52,500 nucleotides of DNA. Origin: Aquibium carbonis. GTDB taxonomy: Bacteria > Pseudomonadota > Alphaproteobacteria > Rhizobiales > Rhizobiaceae. The notes under the pieces were generated by a model. It saw only the letters and a program-made list of their open reading frames with translations, was not told the origin of the DNA and ran no database searches. Location of the stretch: the NCBI RefSeq assembly GCF_003970795.1, contig NZ_RWKW01000069.1, positions 1-52,500 of the forward strand. Direction: 5' to 3'. How positions within the stretch are numbered: the stretch's first letter is position 1; each line of letters begins with the position of its first letter. Shown here one piece after another: positions 33,689-42,821 of the stretch. A program made the position numbers and the translations under genes.

Positions 33689-34828
33689 ATGGCAAACTTG
33701 AACTCAACTCCAGGCAAGGCCCGCCGCGCCGAAGTCGCCGGTGGCGGATTTGCCGGCCTGACCGCGGCCATCGCCCTGCGGCAGAACGGCTGGGACGTCC
33801 GGCTGCATGAACGCAGCGCCGAACTGCGCGCCTTCGGCGCCGGCATCTACCTCTGGCACAATGGCTTGCGGGTCCTCGAAGGGGTCGGTGCGCTCGAGGA
33901 CGTGCTTCAGGGGTCGCACACGCCGCCGACCTACGAAACCTGGATGCAGAACAAGTCCGTCTCCAAGGAGACGTTTCACGGCCTCCCCTGGCGGGTGATG
34001 ACGCGCAGCCATCTGCACAATGCACTGGTCCGCCGCGCCAAGGCCGTCGGCGTGGAATTCCGGGTGAACTCGGAAGCCGTCGCGGCCGACCCCGAGGGAC
34101 GCCTGACCCTCCAGACCGGCGAAGTGCTGGAAGCCGACCTGATCGTCGGCGCCGACGGCGTCGGCTCCAAGGTCAGGGACTCGATCGGCTTCAAGCAGGA
34201 GCGCTGGGCCGCCACCGACGGGATCATTCGCCTGATCGTGCCGCGCAAGAAGGAAGAGCTCGGCGAGGGCGAGTGGGACAACACGATCGACATGTGGAAC
34301 TTCAGTCCACGCGTCCAGCGTATCCTCTATTCGCCCTGCAACGACCAGGAACTGTACCTCGGCATGATGGCGCCCGCCTCCGATCCGCGCGGGTCGCGCG
34401 TGCCGATCGACCTCGAGGTCTGGGTCGAGATGTTCCCCTTTCTGGAGCCGTGCCTCGTCGAGGCCGCCAAGCTTCAGTCGGCCCGCTACGACAAGTACGA
34501 GACGACGAAGCTGGACAGCTGGGCGAAGGGCAAGGTGGCGCTGATCGGCGATGCCGCGAACGCCATGTGCCCGGCGCTGGCCCAGGGCGCCGGATGCGCC
34601 ATGGTCAACGCGTTCAGCCTGGCGCAGGACATGGCGACGGCCTCCTCCGTCGAGGACGCGCTGCCCCAGTGGGAAAAGCGCATCCGTCCGATCACCGACC
34701 GCTGCCAGGCGATTTCCGCCGACTATGCGGCCAATCGTTCGCTGTCGAATGGAAACATGTTCACGCCGGCCGCGCTCGAAGCGGCCTGCTACGACCCGAT
34801 CCGCCGGGTCTCCTCGTGGCCGCAATAG
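33689..34828 (+). CDS. 2-Methyl-3-hydroxypyridine-5-carboxylate oxygenase (MHPCO)
   Basis: 379 residues, a class A flavin monooxygenase that hydroxylates and opens the pyridine ring with NAD(P)H and O2, giving acetamidomethylenesuccinate. The FAD motif is AGGGFAGLTAAIAL, followed by GADGVGSKVR and the GD motif GDAANAMCPALAQGAG. Tyr82, Arg211 and Tyr223, known to contact the substrate in the M. loti enzyme, are at the same numbers here (recollection). The rest, such as SHTPPTYETWM and NTIDMWNFSPRVQRILYSPC, follows that enzyme closely. It lies between the hydrolase and the DUF1185 gene in one operon. Confidence 0.9.
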   Translation: MANLNSTPGKARRAEVAGGGFAGLTAAIALRQNGWDVRLHERSAELRAFGAGIYLWHNGLRVLEGVGALEDVLQGSHTPPTYETWMQNKSVSKETFHGLPWRVMTRSHLHNALVRRAKAVGVEFRVNSEAVAADPEGRLTLQTGEVLEADLIVGADGVGSKVRDSIGFKQERWAATDGIIRLIVPRKKEELGEGEWDNTIDMWNFSPRVQRILYSPCNDQELYLGMMAPASDPRGSRVPIDLEVWVEMFPFLEPCLVEAAKLQSARYDKYETTKLDSWAKGKVALIGDAANAMCPALAQGAGCAMVNAFSLAQDMATASSVEDALPQWEKRIRPITDRCQAISADYAANRSLSNGNMFTPAALEAACYDPIRRVSSWPQ

Positions 34829-34889
34829 ACCGACCCCCGGGTTGCAGAATTCGGGCGCGCGGAAGCTGCGCGCCGTTCAGGAGATGAAA

Positions 34890-35480
34890 ATGGATTATTC
34901 GCTCGAAGTCGAAAACAGCTACGCGGTGCGGGGTTGGTACTCCGTCGTCCACGAAGTGCTGCATGACGGCGGGAAGCCCGGGGAACCGCTGATCAAGGCC
35001 GCCGTGGGTGTCGTCATCCGCAATCCGTTCGCGGGAAAGTTCGTCGCCGACCTGGCGGAACTGATGAAGCCCAGCCCGGCCATCGGCCATGCGCTCGGCG
35101 CCCGCGCCGCCGCCCTGCTTCGCGGCCGTCCGGTCGAAAGCTACGGCAAGGGCGGCATCGCCGGCACGTCGGGCGAGCAGGAGCACGTGGTGGCCTGCAT
35201 CACCACCGCGTTCGGCGATCCCCTGCGCGAGCAGGTGGGTGGCGGCAAGGCCTGGATCTCCTCGGCCAGCAAGGTCGCGGCCGCCGGGACGGCGATCGAC
35301 ATTCCGCTCGCCCACAAGGACGAACTCTACATCCGATCGCACTACGACGCGGTGACGTTTTCGGTGCCCGACGGTCCGCGTCCGGACGAACTGCTGATCT
35401 GCGTCGCGGTCGCGACCGGCTCGCGCGTTCACCAGCGGGTCGGCGGCAAGACCGTCGCGGACTTCGCCGTGTCCGCCTGA
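34890..35480 (+). CDS. DUF1185 (amino acid synthesis family) protein
   Basis: 196 residues. The pattern NPFAGKFVADLAEL, SYGKGGIAGTSGEQEHVV, SSASK, GTAIDIPLAHKDELYIRSHYD and RPDELLICVAVATG identifies DUF1185, annotated as an amino acid synthesis family but with little evidence. ATG at 34890 is preferred because GGAG lies 7-8 nt upstream; ATG at 34884 is too close. It is cytoplasmic in appearance. Position inside the B6 operon between the oxygenase and PEBP genes suggests an accessory role in the pathway, undefined. Confidence 0.8.
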   Translation: MDYSLEVENSYAVRGWYSVVHEVLHDGGKPGEPLIKAAVGVVIRNPFAGKFVADLAELMKPSPAIGHALGARAAALLRGRPVESYGKGGIAGTSGEQEHVVACITTAFGDPLREQVGGGKAWISSASKVAAAGTAIDIPLAHKDELYIRSHYDAVTFSVPDGPRPDELLICVAVATGSRVHQRVGGKTVADFAVSA

Positions 35481-35508
35481 AACACACGAGAACTGGAAGG
35501 ACATCGAA

Positions 35509-35967
35509 ATGCCCCTGAACATCAAGGATCTGAAGATCACGTCGTCGGACTTCGAGCCGCTCGGCAAGCTGCGCGACGAGCACGCAGGCGACAAGGGCAA
35601 CAAGCTGCCGCGCCTGACGGTGAGCGGCGTTCCGGCCGAGGCGAAGGAACTGGCGGTGATCTGCCACGACCCCGACGCGCCGCTGGCGAACGGTTTCACG
35701 CACTGGACTGTCTACGGCATCGACCCCAGGGCCACCGACCTGTCGGACGCTCAGGAGAAGTACCGGGTGGGTCCGAACGGCGCGGGCGCCATGCAGTACT
35801 ACGGACCTCAGCCGCCGGCCGGCCACGGCATTCACCATTACTACTTCTGGGTGTATGCCCTCGACACGAGCGTGGAGGGAACGCCGACTCGCGAAGAGTT
35901 CCTGCAGCGGTACGCCGACAACATCATCGAGCAGAACCGCATCGTCGGGCTCTACGAGAACAAGTGA
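35509..35967 (+). CDS. YbhB/YbcL-type PEBP family protein
   Basis: 152 residues of the phosphatidylethanolamine-binding/Raf kinase inhibitor-like family. Conserved parts are [43 protein letters not shown] and [14 protein letters not shown]. No signal peptide is seen. PEBP proteins bind small anions at the DPDAP/HW pocket. Its place in the B6 operon hints at binding a pyridine-carboxylate intermediate or a regulatory role; both are guesses. Confidence 0.82.
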   Translation: MPLNIKDLKITSSDFEPLGKLRDEHAGDKGNKLPRLTVSGVPAEAKELAVICHDPDAPLANGFTHWTVYGIDPRATDLSDAQEKYRVGPNGAGAMQYYGPQPPAGHGIHHYYFWVYALDTSVEGTPTREEFLQRYADNIIEQNRIVGLYENK

Positions 35968-36034
35968 TTTCGAAGGCTTCGGCGGCCAACAAAAACAACA
36001 ACATCGCCGTCGTTGCCGAATGGGAGACCAAGAC

Positions 36035-36760
36035 ATGACCGACTACAGCTCCGTCCATCGGCAGCTTTTCCAGGATCTCGTGACGGCGACGAAAATCCTG
36101 GTGCACGAAGGCGTCATGGACGTCTTCGGCCATATCAGCGCCCGCGATCCCGAAGATCCGGGCAGCTTCTTCCTGGCCGGGAAGCTCGCGCCCACCGTCA
36201 TCACCACGGACGACTTCCTGCGCTTCAATCTCGACGGCGAAACCACCGACAACCGTCCGTCCTACCTGGAACGCTACATCCACAGCGAGATCTACAAGGC
36301 GCGGCCGGACGTCCAGTGCGTGCTCCACACCCATTCGCCGGCCGTGCTGCCCTATTGCTTCACCGACACGCCGCTGCGGCCGGTGACGCACATGGGCGCG
36401 TTCATGGGCGAATCCGTGCCTGTCTACGAAATCCGCGACAAGCTCGGCGACGCGACGGATCTGTTCGGCGGCAGCCCGAGCGTCTGCGCCGACATCGCCG
36501 AAAGCCTCGGCCAGGCGCCTGTGGTGCTGATGGCGCGCCATGGTGTCGTCAACGTCGGCAACTCCGTCCGCGAGACGGTGTTCCGCGCCTACTATCTCGA
36601 GCAGGAAGCCGCCGCGCTGACGGCCGGCCTGCAGGTCGGCAACGTCAAGTATCTGTCGCCGGGCGAGGTCAAGACGGCCGGCAAGCTGGTCGGCGCCCAG
36701 ATCGATCGCGGCTGGAACCACTGGTCGCAGCGGCTGAGGGAGGCGGGCCTGCTGGCGTGA
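36035..36760 (+). CDS. 3-Hydroxy-2-methylpyridine-4,5-dicarboxylate 4-decarboxylase, class II aldolase fold
   Basis: 241 residues of the class II aldolase/adducin fold. It decarboxylates HMPDC to 3-hydroxy-2-methylpyridine-5-carboxylate, the oxygenase substrate. The likely metal site is His98 and His100 in VLHTHSPAV plus His169 in ARHGVVNVG, with Glu79 in YLERYIHSE as acid/base. Start at 36035 follows GGGAG at 8 nt; ATG at 36020 is an alternative. The assignment rests on family and position, matching the M. loti gene order from memory. Confidence 0.82.
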   Translation: MTDYSSVHRQLFQDLVTATKILVHEGVMDVFGHISARDPEDPGSFFLAGKLAPTVITTDDFLRFNLDGETTDNRPSYLERYIHSEIYKARPDVQCVLHTHSPAVLPYCFTDTPLRPVTHMGAFMGESVPVYEIRDKLGDATDLFGGSPSVCADIAESLGQAPVVLMARHGVVNVGNSVRETVFRAYYLEQEAAALTAGLQVGNVKYLSPGEVKTAGKLVGAQIDRGWNHWSQRLREAGLLA

Positions 36761-36822
36761 CGTCCGCAAGGACAAGTCGGGCCATTTGACGCAACACCAG
36801 AGCGGGAAGGCAACCAACGCAG

Positions 36823-38436
36823 ATGCCGCACGCTGAGAGCTACGATTACGTCATCGTCGGGGCAGGGTCTGCCGGGTGCGTGCTCGCCAACCGGCTGAGC
36901 GCGGACCCGGCCTGCAAGGTGCTCCTGCTGGAAGCCGGCGGCTGGGATCGCGATCCGATGATCCACATCCCGCTGGGCTGGGGGAAGATCCTCACCGAAC
37001 GCCGTCACGACTGGATGTATTTCTGCGAACCCGAGCACAATGTCGGCGGCCGCAGGGTCGAATGCGCCCGCGGCAAGGTGATCGGCGGTTCGTCCTCCAC
37101 CAACGCCATGGCCTATGTGCGCGGCAATCGCGGCGACTACGACCGCTGGGCGGCCGCAGGCCTGACCGACTGGTCCTACGAGAAGGTGCTTCCCTATCTG
37201 CGCAGGCAGGAAAGCTGGGAGGGCGGCGAAAGCGCCTATCGCGGCGGCTCCGGTCCGGTCAGCACGCAGTTCTGCCGCTACAAGGACGAGTTGATCGACG
37301 CCTTCGCGGAAGCGAGCGTGCAGGCCGGCTATCCCCAAACGCCGGACTACAACGCGGAGCAGCAGATCGGTTTCGGCCGTCTGCAGATGACGATTTCGAA
37401 GGGACGCCGCGCCTCGACCGCCACCGCCTATCTGCGGCCGGCGCTGAAGCGTCCCAACCTGACGGTGCTGACCAGGGCGACCGCCACGAAGATCGTGCTC
37501 GAGGGCACCCGCGCCACGGGCGTGACCATTCGCCATCGCGGCACGGAACGCACGGTGCTCGCCCGTCGCGAGGTGCTCCTGTCCGGCGGCGTCATCAATA
37601 CGCCGCAGCTCCTGATGCTGTCGGGCATCGGCGCCCCCGACGAGCTCGCCGCGCATGGCATCCAGACCCAGCTGAACCTGGCGGGCGTGGGCAAGAACCT
37701 GCAGGACCATGTGTCGGTCATCCTGATGTATCGGCGCCGGAAGCCCGGACCGTTCCTCAAGATGATGCGCGCCGACCGCATCGGGCTGGACTTCATCAAG
37801 ACCTTCCTGTCCGGGACGGGCTTTTCGGGCGATGTTCCGGGCGGCGTGGTGGCGTTTCTGAAAAGCGGGCCGGAGCGCCCGTTGCCGGACGTGCAGCTGC
37901 TGTTCACGGCAGCTCCGCTGGCGGCCTGGCCCTATTTCGAGCCGTTCAAGGCGCCGTTCCCGGACGGTTTCGCGACGCGGGTCGTGGCGACGCAGCCCGA
38001 GAGCAGGGGCGAGGTCAGGCTGGCCTCGGCCGATCCCTCGGCCGCGCCCCTCATCCACCAGAACTTCCTGGCGTCTCCGAAGGACTGGGCGTCCCTGCGC
38101 GCCGGCTTCAGGGTCGCGCGCGACCTGGCGGCGCAGCCGTCCATGCAGCCCTTCGTCGCGGCCGAGTTCTTCCCGGGACCCAAGTGCCAGACCGACGAGG
38201 AAATCGACGAGCACATCCGCCAGACGTCGATCACCGTGCATCACCCGGCCGGCACCTGCCGCATGGGCGCCGATCCGGAATCCGTGGTGGATCCGCAGCT
38301 GCGCGTCCGCGGCCTTGCGGGTCTGCGCGTGGTCGACGCCTCGGTCATGCCCGACCTCGTGTGCGGCAACATCAACGCGGCGGTGATCATGATCGCCGAG
38401 AAGGCCGCCGATCTCATCAAGGAAGCGAGTTCGTGA
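36823..38436 (+). CDS. 4-Pyridoxic acid dehydrogenase, GMC oxidoreductase family
   Basis: 537 residues. It should oxidise the 5-hydroxymethyl group of 4-pyridoxate to the aldehyde (FHMPC). The FAD motif is [15 protein letters not shown], signature 1 is [18 protein letters not shown], signature 2 is [16 protein letters not shown], and the active-site residues are His in [10 protein letters not shown] and Asn in [13 protein letters not shown], the choline-dehydrogenase-type His/Asn pair. The M. loti enzyme is reported to be membrane-associated and FAD-dependent. Position between the decarboxylase and the FHMPC dehydrogenase supports this over pyridoxine oxidase, which is placed at 30216. Confidence 0.8.
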   Translation: MPHAESYDYVIVGAGSAGCVLANRLSADPACKVLLLEAGGWDRDPMIHIPLGWGKILTERRHDWMYFCEPEHNVGGRRVECARGKVIGGSSSTNAMAYVRGNRGDYDRWAAAGLTDWSYEKVLPYLRRQESWEGGESAYRGGSGPVSTQFCRYKDELIDAFAEASVQAGYPQTPDYNAEQQIGFGRLQMTISKGRRASTATAYLRPALKRPNLTVLTRATATKIVLEGTRATGVTIRHRGTERTVLARREVLLSGGVINTPQLLMLSGIGAPDELAAHGIQTQLNLAGVGKNLQDHVSVILMYRRRKPGPFLKMMRADRIGLDFIKTFLSGTGFSGDVPGGVVAFLKSGPERPLPDVQLLFTAAPLAAWPYFEPFKAPFPDGFATRVVATQPESRGEVRLASADPSAAPLIHQNFLASPKDWASLRAGFRVARDLAAQPSMQPFVAAEFFPGPKCQTDEEIDEHIRQTSITVHHPAGTCRMGADPESVVDPQLRVRGLAGLRVVDASVMPDLVCGNINAAVIMIAEKAADLIKEASS

Positions 38437-38524
38437 TGCGCGATCCTGAACGCCGTCATCGCGACAGCAAGCCGGCCGGCGCATGCGCTCTACGCGCCTT
38501 TCAACCGACGCCGGAGGTGGCACG

Positions 38525-39454
38525 ATGATACGACGGGTTGCAATCCTGGGCCTTGGCACGATGGGGCCGGGAATGGCCGCGCGGCTTGCGCGCGGCGGTC
38601 TCGACGTGGTGGCCTACGACGTCGCGCCGGCAGCCATCGAGCGCGCCCGGGCGGCGCTGACGGTCGCCGACGGCGTTCTCGACTCGCTTGGGATCGCGCC
38701 GCCTTCGGGCGGTGCCGGAACCATCCGCTTCACCGAGGTGATCGCCGATGCCGTGTCCGGCGCCGATCTCGTCATCGAGAACGTGCCGGAAAAGGAGGAG
38801 ATCAAGGCCGAGGTCTATCGGCAGATCGACGGGCTGATCCCCGCCGACACGATCGTGGCGTCCGATACCTCGGGCATCCCGATCACCCGGCTGCAGGCGC
38901 ATATCTCCAATCCTGCCCGCATGGTGGGAATGCACTGGTCCAATCCGCCGCACATCATCCCCATGATCGAGGTCATCGCGGGCGAACGGACGGCGCCGGC
39001 GACCGTGCAGCTCATCCGCGACCTCATTCGCTCCATCGGGCTGCTTCCGGTGGTGGTGAAGAAGGACGTGCCGGGTTTCGTCGAGAACCGGGTGCTCTAC
39101 GCCCTGCTGCGCGAGGTGGTCGATCTGGTCGAGCGCGGCGTGATCGAGCCGGAGGACATCGACACCTGCGTGTCCTGGGGCATCGGCTACAAGCTCGCGG
39201 TGATCGGGCCCGTGGCGCTGCTCGATATGGCGGGCATGGACATCTACCATTCGGTCTCGTCCTTCCTCAACGCCGATCTCGCGGACCGGAAGGACGTCGC
39301 TCCGCTCGTCAGCACGCAGATCGCCTCGGGCAAGCTCGGCATCAAGTCCGGCGAGGGGCTGTACAGCTACACCCCCGACCGGATCGCCGCGCTTCAGCGC
39401 GACCGGGCGCGGAAGCTCGTCGCCATCCGGCGCATTCTCGAAGGGGGCGACTAG
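38525..39454 (+). CDS. 5-Formyl-3-hydroxy-2-methylpyridine-4-carboxylate dehydrogenase (FHMPC dehydrogenase)
   Basis: 309 residues of the 3-hydroxyacyl-CoA dehydrogenase family, but acting on an aldehyde in B6 degradation: FHMPC plus NAD+ to the dicarboxylate HMPDC. The cofactor motif is GLGTMGPGMAARL, the catalytic base is His137 in GMHWSNPPH, and Glu149 and VPGFVENRVLYALLREVVDL follow. The sequence resembles the M. loti enzyme along its whole length from memory. GGAGG is 7 nt upstream of the start. Eighty-eight bases without a gene separate it from the preceding dehydrogenase. Confidence 0.88.
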   Translation: MIRRVAILGLGTMGPGMAARLARGGLDVVAYDVAPAAIERARAALTVADGVLDSLGIAPPSGGAGTIRFTEVIADAVSGADLVIENVPEKEEIKAEVYRQIDGLIPADTIVASDTSGIPITRLQAHISNPARMVGMHWSNPPHIIPMIEVIAGERTAPATVQLIRDLIRSIGLLPVVVKKDVPGFVENRVLYALLREVVDLVERGVIEPEDIDTCVSWGIGYKLAVIGPVALLDMAGMDIYHSVSSFLNADLADRKDVAPLVSTQIASGKLGIKSGEGLYSYTPDRIAALQRDRARKLVAIRRILEGGD

Positions 39455-39458
39455 GTCC

Positions 39459-40013
39459 ATGGCCCATGTCGAGCGCCAGCCCCTGAACGAGGCCGACCGG
39501 CAGTCCGCGCCGTCGCGCGTCGCGGGCTTGGCCATGAATGGGCTTCACACGCTGCTCGGTCTGGCGCTGCTTCTGGTCGTGGGCATCAACTTCGTCAACG
39601 CCGTCAGCCGGTACCTGCTCGGCGTGTCGCCGCTGGGGGCGGACGAGCTGATGGTCTACATCGTGATCTGGGTGGTCATGGTGGCGGCGGTGCTGTCGCT
39701 GATCATGCGGTCGCACATCAACGTCAATCTCCTGCCGATCTACACGTCGGGGCGAACCCGCCACCTCCTTCACGTCATCCATGATGCGGCCGCGGTGCTG
39801 GCCTGCGGCTATGCCACCTATGCGTCCTGGCTGTTCATCGGCCGGATCTCGCGGCTCGGCGTCACCTCCATGGGGCTCGGCGTTCCCATGACGGTGCCGC
39901 ACGCGGCGCTGCTCGCCGGCTTTGCGGGGCTCACCGTCGCCGGGGCCTTCATGCTGGTGCGGGACGTCATCGCGCTGGTTCGCAACGCACCGCACACCAG
40001 GATGGCGCCATGA
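39459..40013 (+). CDS. TRAP transporter small permease (DctQ family), system 3
   Basis: 184 residues with four predicted membrane segments, including GLALLLVVGINFVNAVSRYLL and VYIVIWVVMVAAVLSLIMRSHINVNLL. It begins 4 nt after the FHMPC dehydrogenase stop, and it overlaps the large permease by ATGA. Position in the B6 operon suggests uptake of a B6 vitamer or 4-pyridoxate. Confidence 0.87.
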   Translation: MAHVERQPLNEADRQSAPSRVAGLAMNGLHTLLGLALLLVVGINFVNAVSRYLLGVSPLGADELMVYIVIWVVMVAAVLSLIMRSHINVNLLPIYTSGRTRHLLHVIHDAAAVLACGYATYASWLFIGRISRLGVTSMGLGVPMTVPHAALLAGFAGLTVAGAFMLVRDVIALVRNAPHTRMAP

Positions 40014-41281
40014 TCGCGTCGCTCGCCATCCTGCCGCTGGTTCTGCTTGCCGTCGGTACGCCGATTTTCCTGGTGTTCCTGACCGCCGTGGTGGTGACGA
40101 TGATGTTCGTCCTGCCCTTGCCGCCGGTGGCCCTCCAGCAGGTGCTGTTCGGCGGCTTCGACAATTATGCGCTGCTCGCCATCCCCTTCTTCGTGTTTGC
40201 CGGCGAACTGATGAGCACGAGCGGCATCGCCAATCGCCTGATCAACTGGGCGATGGCGATGGTGGGGCGCGTCCCCGGAAGCCTCGGCGTCGCGACGGTC
40301 GGCGCCTCGACGGCGATCGGCGCCATCAGCGGATCCAGCGTCGCGGCCGTCGCGGCCATGGGCAAGACGCTCTACCCGAAGCTGGTCGATGCCGGCTACG
40401 GCAAGGCGCGGGCCGGCGGCCTGATCGCGTCGAGCGGGGCGATCGACATCGCCATTCCGCCCAGCATCGCCATGATCCTCTATGGCCTGGCGGCGGAGCA
40501 ATCGATCCCGCGGCTTTTCATCGCCGGGGTCCTGCCGGGGCTCCTGATGGCGCTGATGCTGGCCGGCTTCATCGTCATCGTCGCCGTGAGGAACCGCATT
40601 CCCAGCCAGGGGCGTTTCGAGCCCGGCATTGCCTTCAAGGCGACGAAAGACGCGTTTTGGGCGCTGCTGATGCCCGTCTTCGTGCTCGGCGGCATCTACA
40701 ACGGATGGTTTTCGCCGACCGAGGCGGGGGGCTTCGCCTGCGTCTACGCCATCGTGGTGGCGTTGTTCATCTACCGGACCATGACGCTGCGCGAGGTGGT
40801 GCGGGCGGCCGGCAACGCCGCGATGCTGACGGGCCAGATCATGATCATCGTCGCGGCGGCGAGCGTGATCACCTGGATGCTGACCACGCAGGGGGTTCCG
40901 CAGGCGATCATCGCCTGGATCAACGCGCTGCAGCTCACCCCGTTCATGTTCCTTCTCGCCATCAACGCGGTGCTCTTGGTGATCGGCTGCTTCCTCGACC
41001 CGACGTCGGCGATCCTGGTCTTCGCGCCCTTGCTGGTTCCCATCGCGGTCTCGCTGGGCATCGACCCGATCCACTTCGGCATCGTCATGACGGTCAATCT
41101 GGCGATCGGCATGTTCACGCCGCCGTTCGGCCTGAACATCTTCGTGGCGCAGTCGGTCACCGGGCTGCCGGTCCATGCGCTCTACCGCGGCGTCGCGCCC
41201 TTCGTGGTCGTGCTCATCCTGGCACTGCTGATCATCACCTACGTGCCGGCCCTGTCGCTGGCACTCGGCCAATCTCTCTAG
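40010..41281 (+). CDS. TRAP transporter large permease (DctM family), system 3
   Basis: 423 residues, about twelve membrane helices. Landmarks are FFVFAGELMSTSGIANRLI, GASTAIGAISGSSVAAVAAM, SSGAIDIAIPPSIAMILYG, and the second-half TPPFGLNIFVAQSV. It is less similar to systems 1 and 2 than those are to each other. Translationally coupled to its small subunit and followed after 18 nt by its receptor. Confidence 0.9.
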   Translation: MIASLAILPLVLLAVGTPIFLVFLTAVVVTMMFVLPLPPVALQQVLFGGFDNYALLAIPFFVFAGELMSTSGIANRLINWAMAMVGRVPGSLGVATVGASTAIGAISGSSVAAVAAMGKTLYPKLVDAGYGKARAGGLIASSGAIDIAIPPSIAMILYGLAAEQSIPRLFIAGVLPGLLMALMLAGFIVIVAVRNRIPSQGRFEPGIAFKATKDAFWALLMPVFVLGGIYNGWFSPTEAGGFACVYAIVVALFIYRTMTLREVVRAAGNAAMLTGQIMIIVAAASVITWMLTTQGVPQAIIAWINALQLTPFMFLLAINAVLLVIGCFLDPTSAILVFAPLLVPIAVSLGIDPIHFGIVMTVNLAIGMFTPPFGLNIFVAQSVTGLPVHALYRGVAPFVVVLILALLIITYVPALSLALGQSL

Positions 41282-41299
41282 CAAAAAAAAGGGAACACC

Positions 41300-42307
41300 A
41301 TGCTGTCGAAACTCCTCAGAATCGCCGCGGTCGGCACCGCCCTGGCCCTGGTCTCGCTGGCGCCGGCTGCCGCGCAGAGCACGATGAAACTGGCCAGCGC
41401 CACCATCAACGACGTCCAGCACGAGTGGCAGAAGGTCTTCGCCGCAGAGCTGGAGGCCCGGATCGGCGACGCCGTGAAGACCGAGATCTATCCGGCGAGC
41501 CAGCTCGGGGCGATTCCCCGCATGGCCGAGGGCGTGCTGCTCGGAACGATCGAGGCCTTCACGACCCCGACGTCCTTCATGACCAACGTCGATCCGCGCT
41601 TCCAGGCGTTCGACGTGCCGGGGCTGTTCAAGTCTCCCGACGACGTGCGGGCGGCCATCCATGATCAGGATTATCGCGGCCATCTCGAAGAGCTCTTCCT
41701 CGACAAGGGGCTGCGCGTCATCGGCGCGATCTACAACAGCCCGACGGTCGTCTTCACGAAGGCCGACGTGACGACGCTCGAGGGACTGCGTGGACTGAAG
41801 ATCCGCACCTTCGCATCGCCGCTCCAGATCAAGCCGATGGAGCTGCTGGGCGCCACGCCGCTGCCGCTCGCGCTGACGGAGGTCATCCCGCAGCTCGAAT
41901 CCGGCGGCCTGGACGGCATGCTGGTCGGCATGCCGATCCTGACGGCGTTCAAGTATTACGACGTCGGCAAGAACATCCTCGACCTGCGTTTCGCCGAGAT
42001 CGTTTCGGTGACCGTCGTCAACGAGGAATGGTTCCAGGCGCAGACCGACGAGGCCAAGGCCGCCATCGTCGAGGCAGGCCGCGCCGCCGAAGAGCAGGTC
42101 TTCCCGTGGGGCGTGGAGAACGTCGAGAAGACCTACAAGGTCTGGACCGACAATGGCGGCAAGATCAACGAACTGTCGGCGGAAGACCAGGCGACGATGG
42201 AAGACGGGTTCTCCAGGCTCGCCGCCGAGCTTCTGGCCGCCGACCCGGCGGTCAAGGCCGAATATGACCGTCTTCAGGCGCTGGTCGCCGCCAGGGCAAA
42301 CCAGTGA
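41300..42307 (+). CDS. TRAP transporter substrate-binding protein (DctP family), system 3
   Basis: 335 residues with a signal peptide (AAVGTALALVSLAPAAAQ). DctP features are YPASQLGAIPRMAEGVLLGT and the ligand-arginine segment RGLKIRTFASPLQ. Gene order here is Q-M-P, unlike system 2. It follows an A-rich leader ending in AGGGAACACC. A pyridine-carboxylate such as 4-pyridoxate, being an anion, is a sensible ligand; this is inferred from context. Confidence 0.88.
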   Translation: MLSKLLRIAAVGTALALVSLAPAAAQSTMKLASATINDVQHEWQKVFAAELEARIGDAVKTEIYPASQLGAIPRMAEGVLLGTIEAFTTPTSFMTNVDPRFQAFDVPGLFKSPDDVRAAIHDQDYRGHLEELFLDKGLRVIGAIYNSPTVVFTKADVTTLEGLRGLKIRTFASPLQIKPMELLGATPLPLALTEVIPQLESGGLDGMLVGMPILTAFKYYDVGKNILDLRFAEIVSVTVVNEEWFQAQTDEAKAAIVEAGRAAEEQVFPWGVENVEKTYKVWTDNGGKINELSAEDQATMEDGFSRLAAELLAADPAVKAEYDRLQALVAARANQ

Positions 42308-42327
42308 GCGGGCTGACCGGCCCGGGT

Positions 42328-42735
42328 TCAGCGGCAGGTCAGGCCGGCGCCTTCGGCCCGGCAGTCGAGCCGTCGCGCCTGCGGCTGGTCACGACCCAGG
42401 TCGAGATCGAAGCGCGTCTCGTAGGTGCGGCCTTCCACGCCGCACCAGGCGCGCTCGAGCGGAAGCGCCTCGCCATGCACGTTCATCGTCGCCCAGGCGC
42501 CGCTCACCGTGTCGTAGCGCAGGTCGAGGCTGGCCTGCTGGCCGGGCTCGATGCTCGCCAGGTCGGCGGCGAACCAGTGCGCGATCTCGGCCTGGCAGCG
42601 AATGACGGCATCGCCGGAATTTCGAACGTCGACGGGGAGGCGAACCAGCCCGCGAGGGTCCACCGTCTCCGCGGCGGCGACGGGAAACATGAACACCGCA
42701 CAGGCGGCTCCAGCAAGAAGGAGATGTGAACGCAC
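42328..42735 (-). CDS. Small exported protein of unknown function
   Basis: 135 residues, starting at GTG 42735 with GGAGG 9 nt upstream. A signal peptide (LLLAGAACAVFMFPVAAAE) is clear. The mature part has four cysteines (CQAE, AWCGV, LDCRAE, LTCR), enough for two disulfides. No family was recognised. It lies on the opposite strand between the TRAP and BMP-ABC transporter genes of the B6 locus, and its 3' end is 20 bp from the convergent receptor gene. Confidence 0.6.
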   Translation of the reverse strand: MRSHLLLAGAACAVFMFPVAAAETVDPRGLVRLPVDVRNSGDAVIRCQAEIAHWFAADLASIEPGQQASLDLRYDTVSGAWATMNVHGEALPLERAWCGVEGRTYETRFDLDLGRDQPQARRLDCRAEGAGLTCR

Positions 42736-42821
42736 GAAAACAGACCTCCGGTGCAAGTGTCTCGGAGCAATAGCAAAATTACGTGGAACGTCATCGTCAA
42801 AACTCAAAATGGGAGACTGAA

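Noticed and set aside
38525-39454. Annotation as a fatty acid 3-hydroxyacyl-CoA dehydrogenase
   Set aside because: The family fold is the same, but the sequence and position in the B6 operon match FHMPC dehydrogenase.
39818-41683. Long minus-strand frame opposite the third TRAP system
   Set aside because: It is antisense to a well-conserved DctM gene and shows only charged low-complexity sequence.
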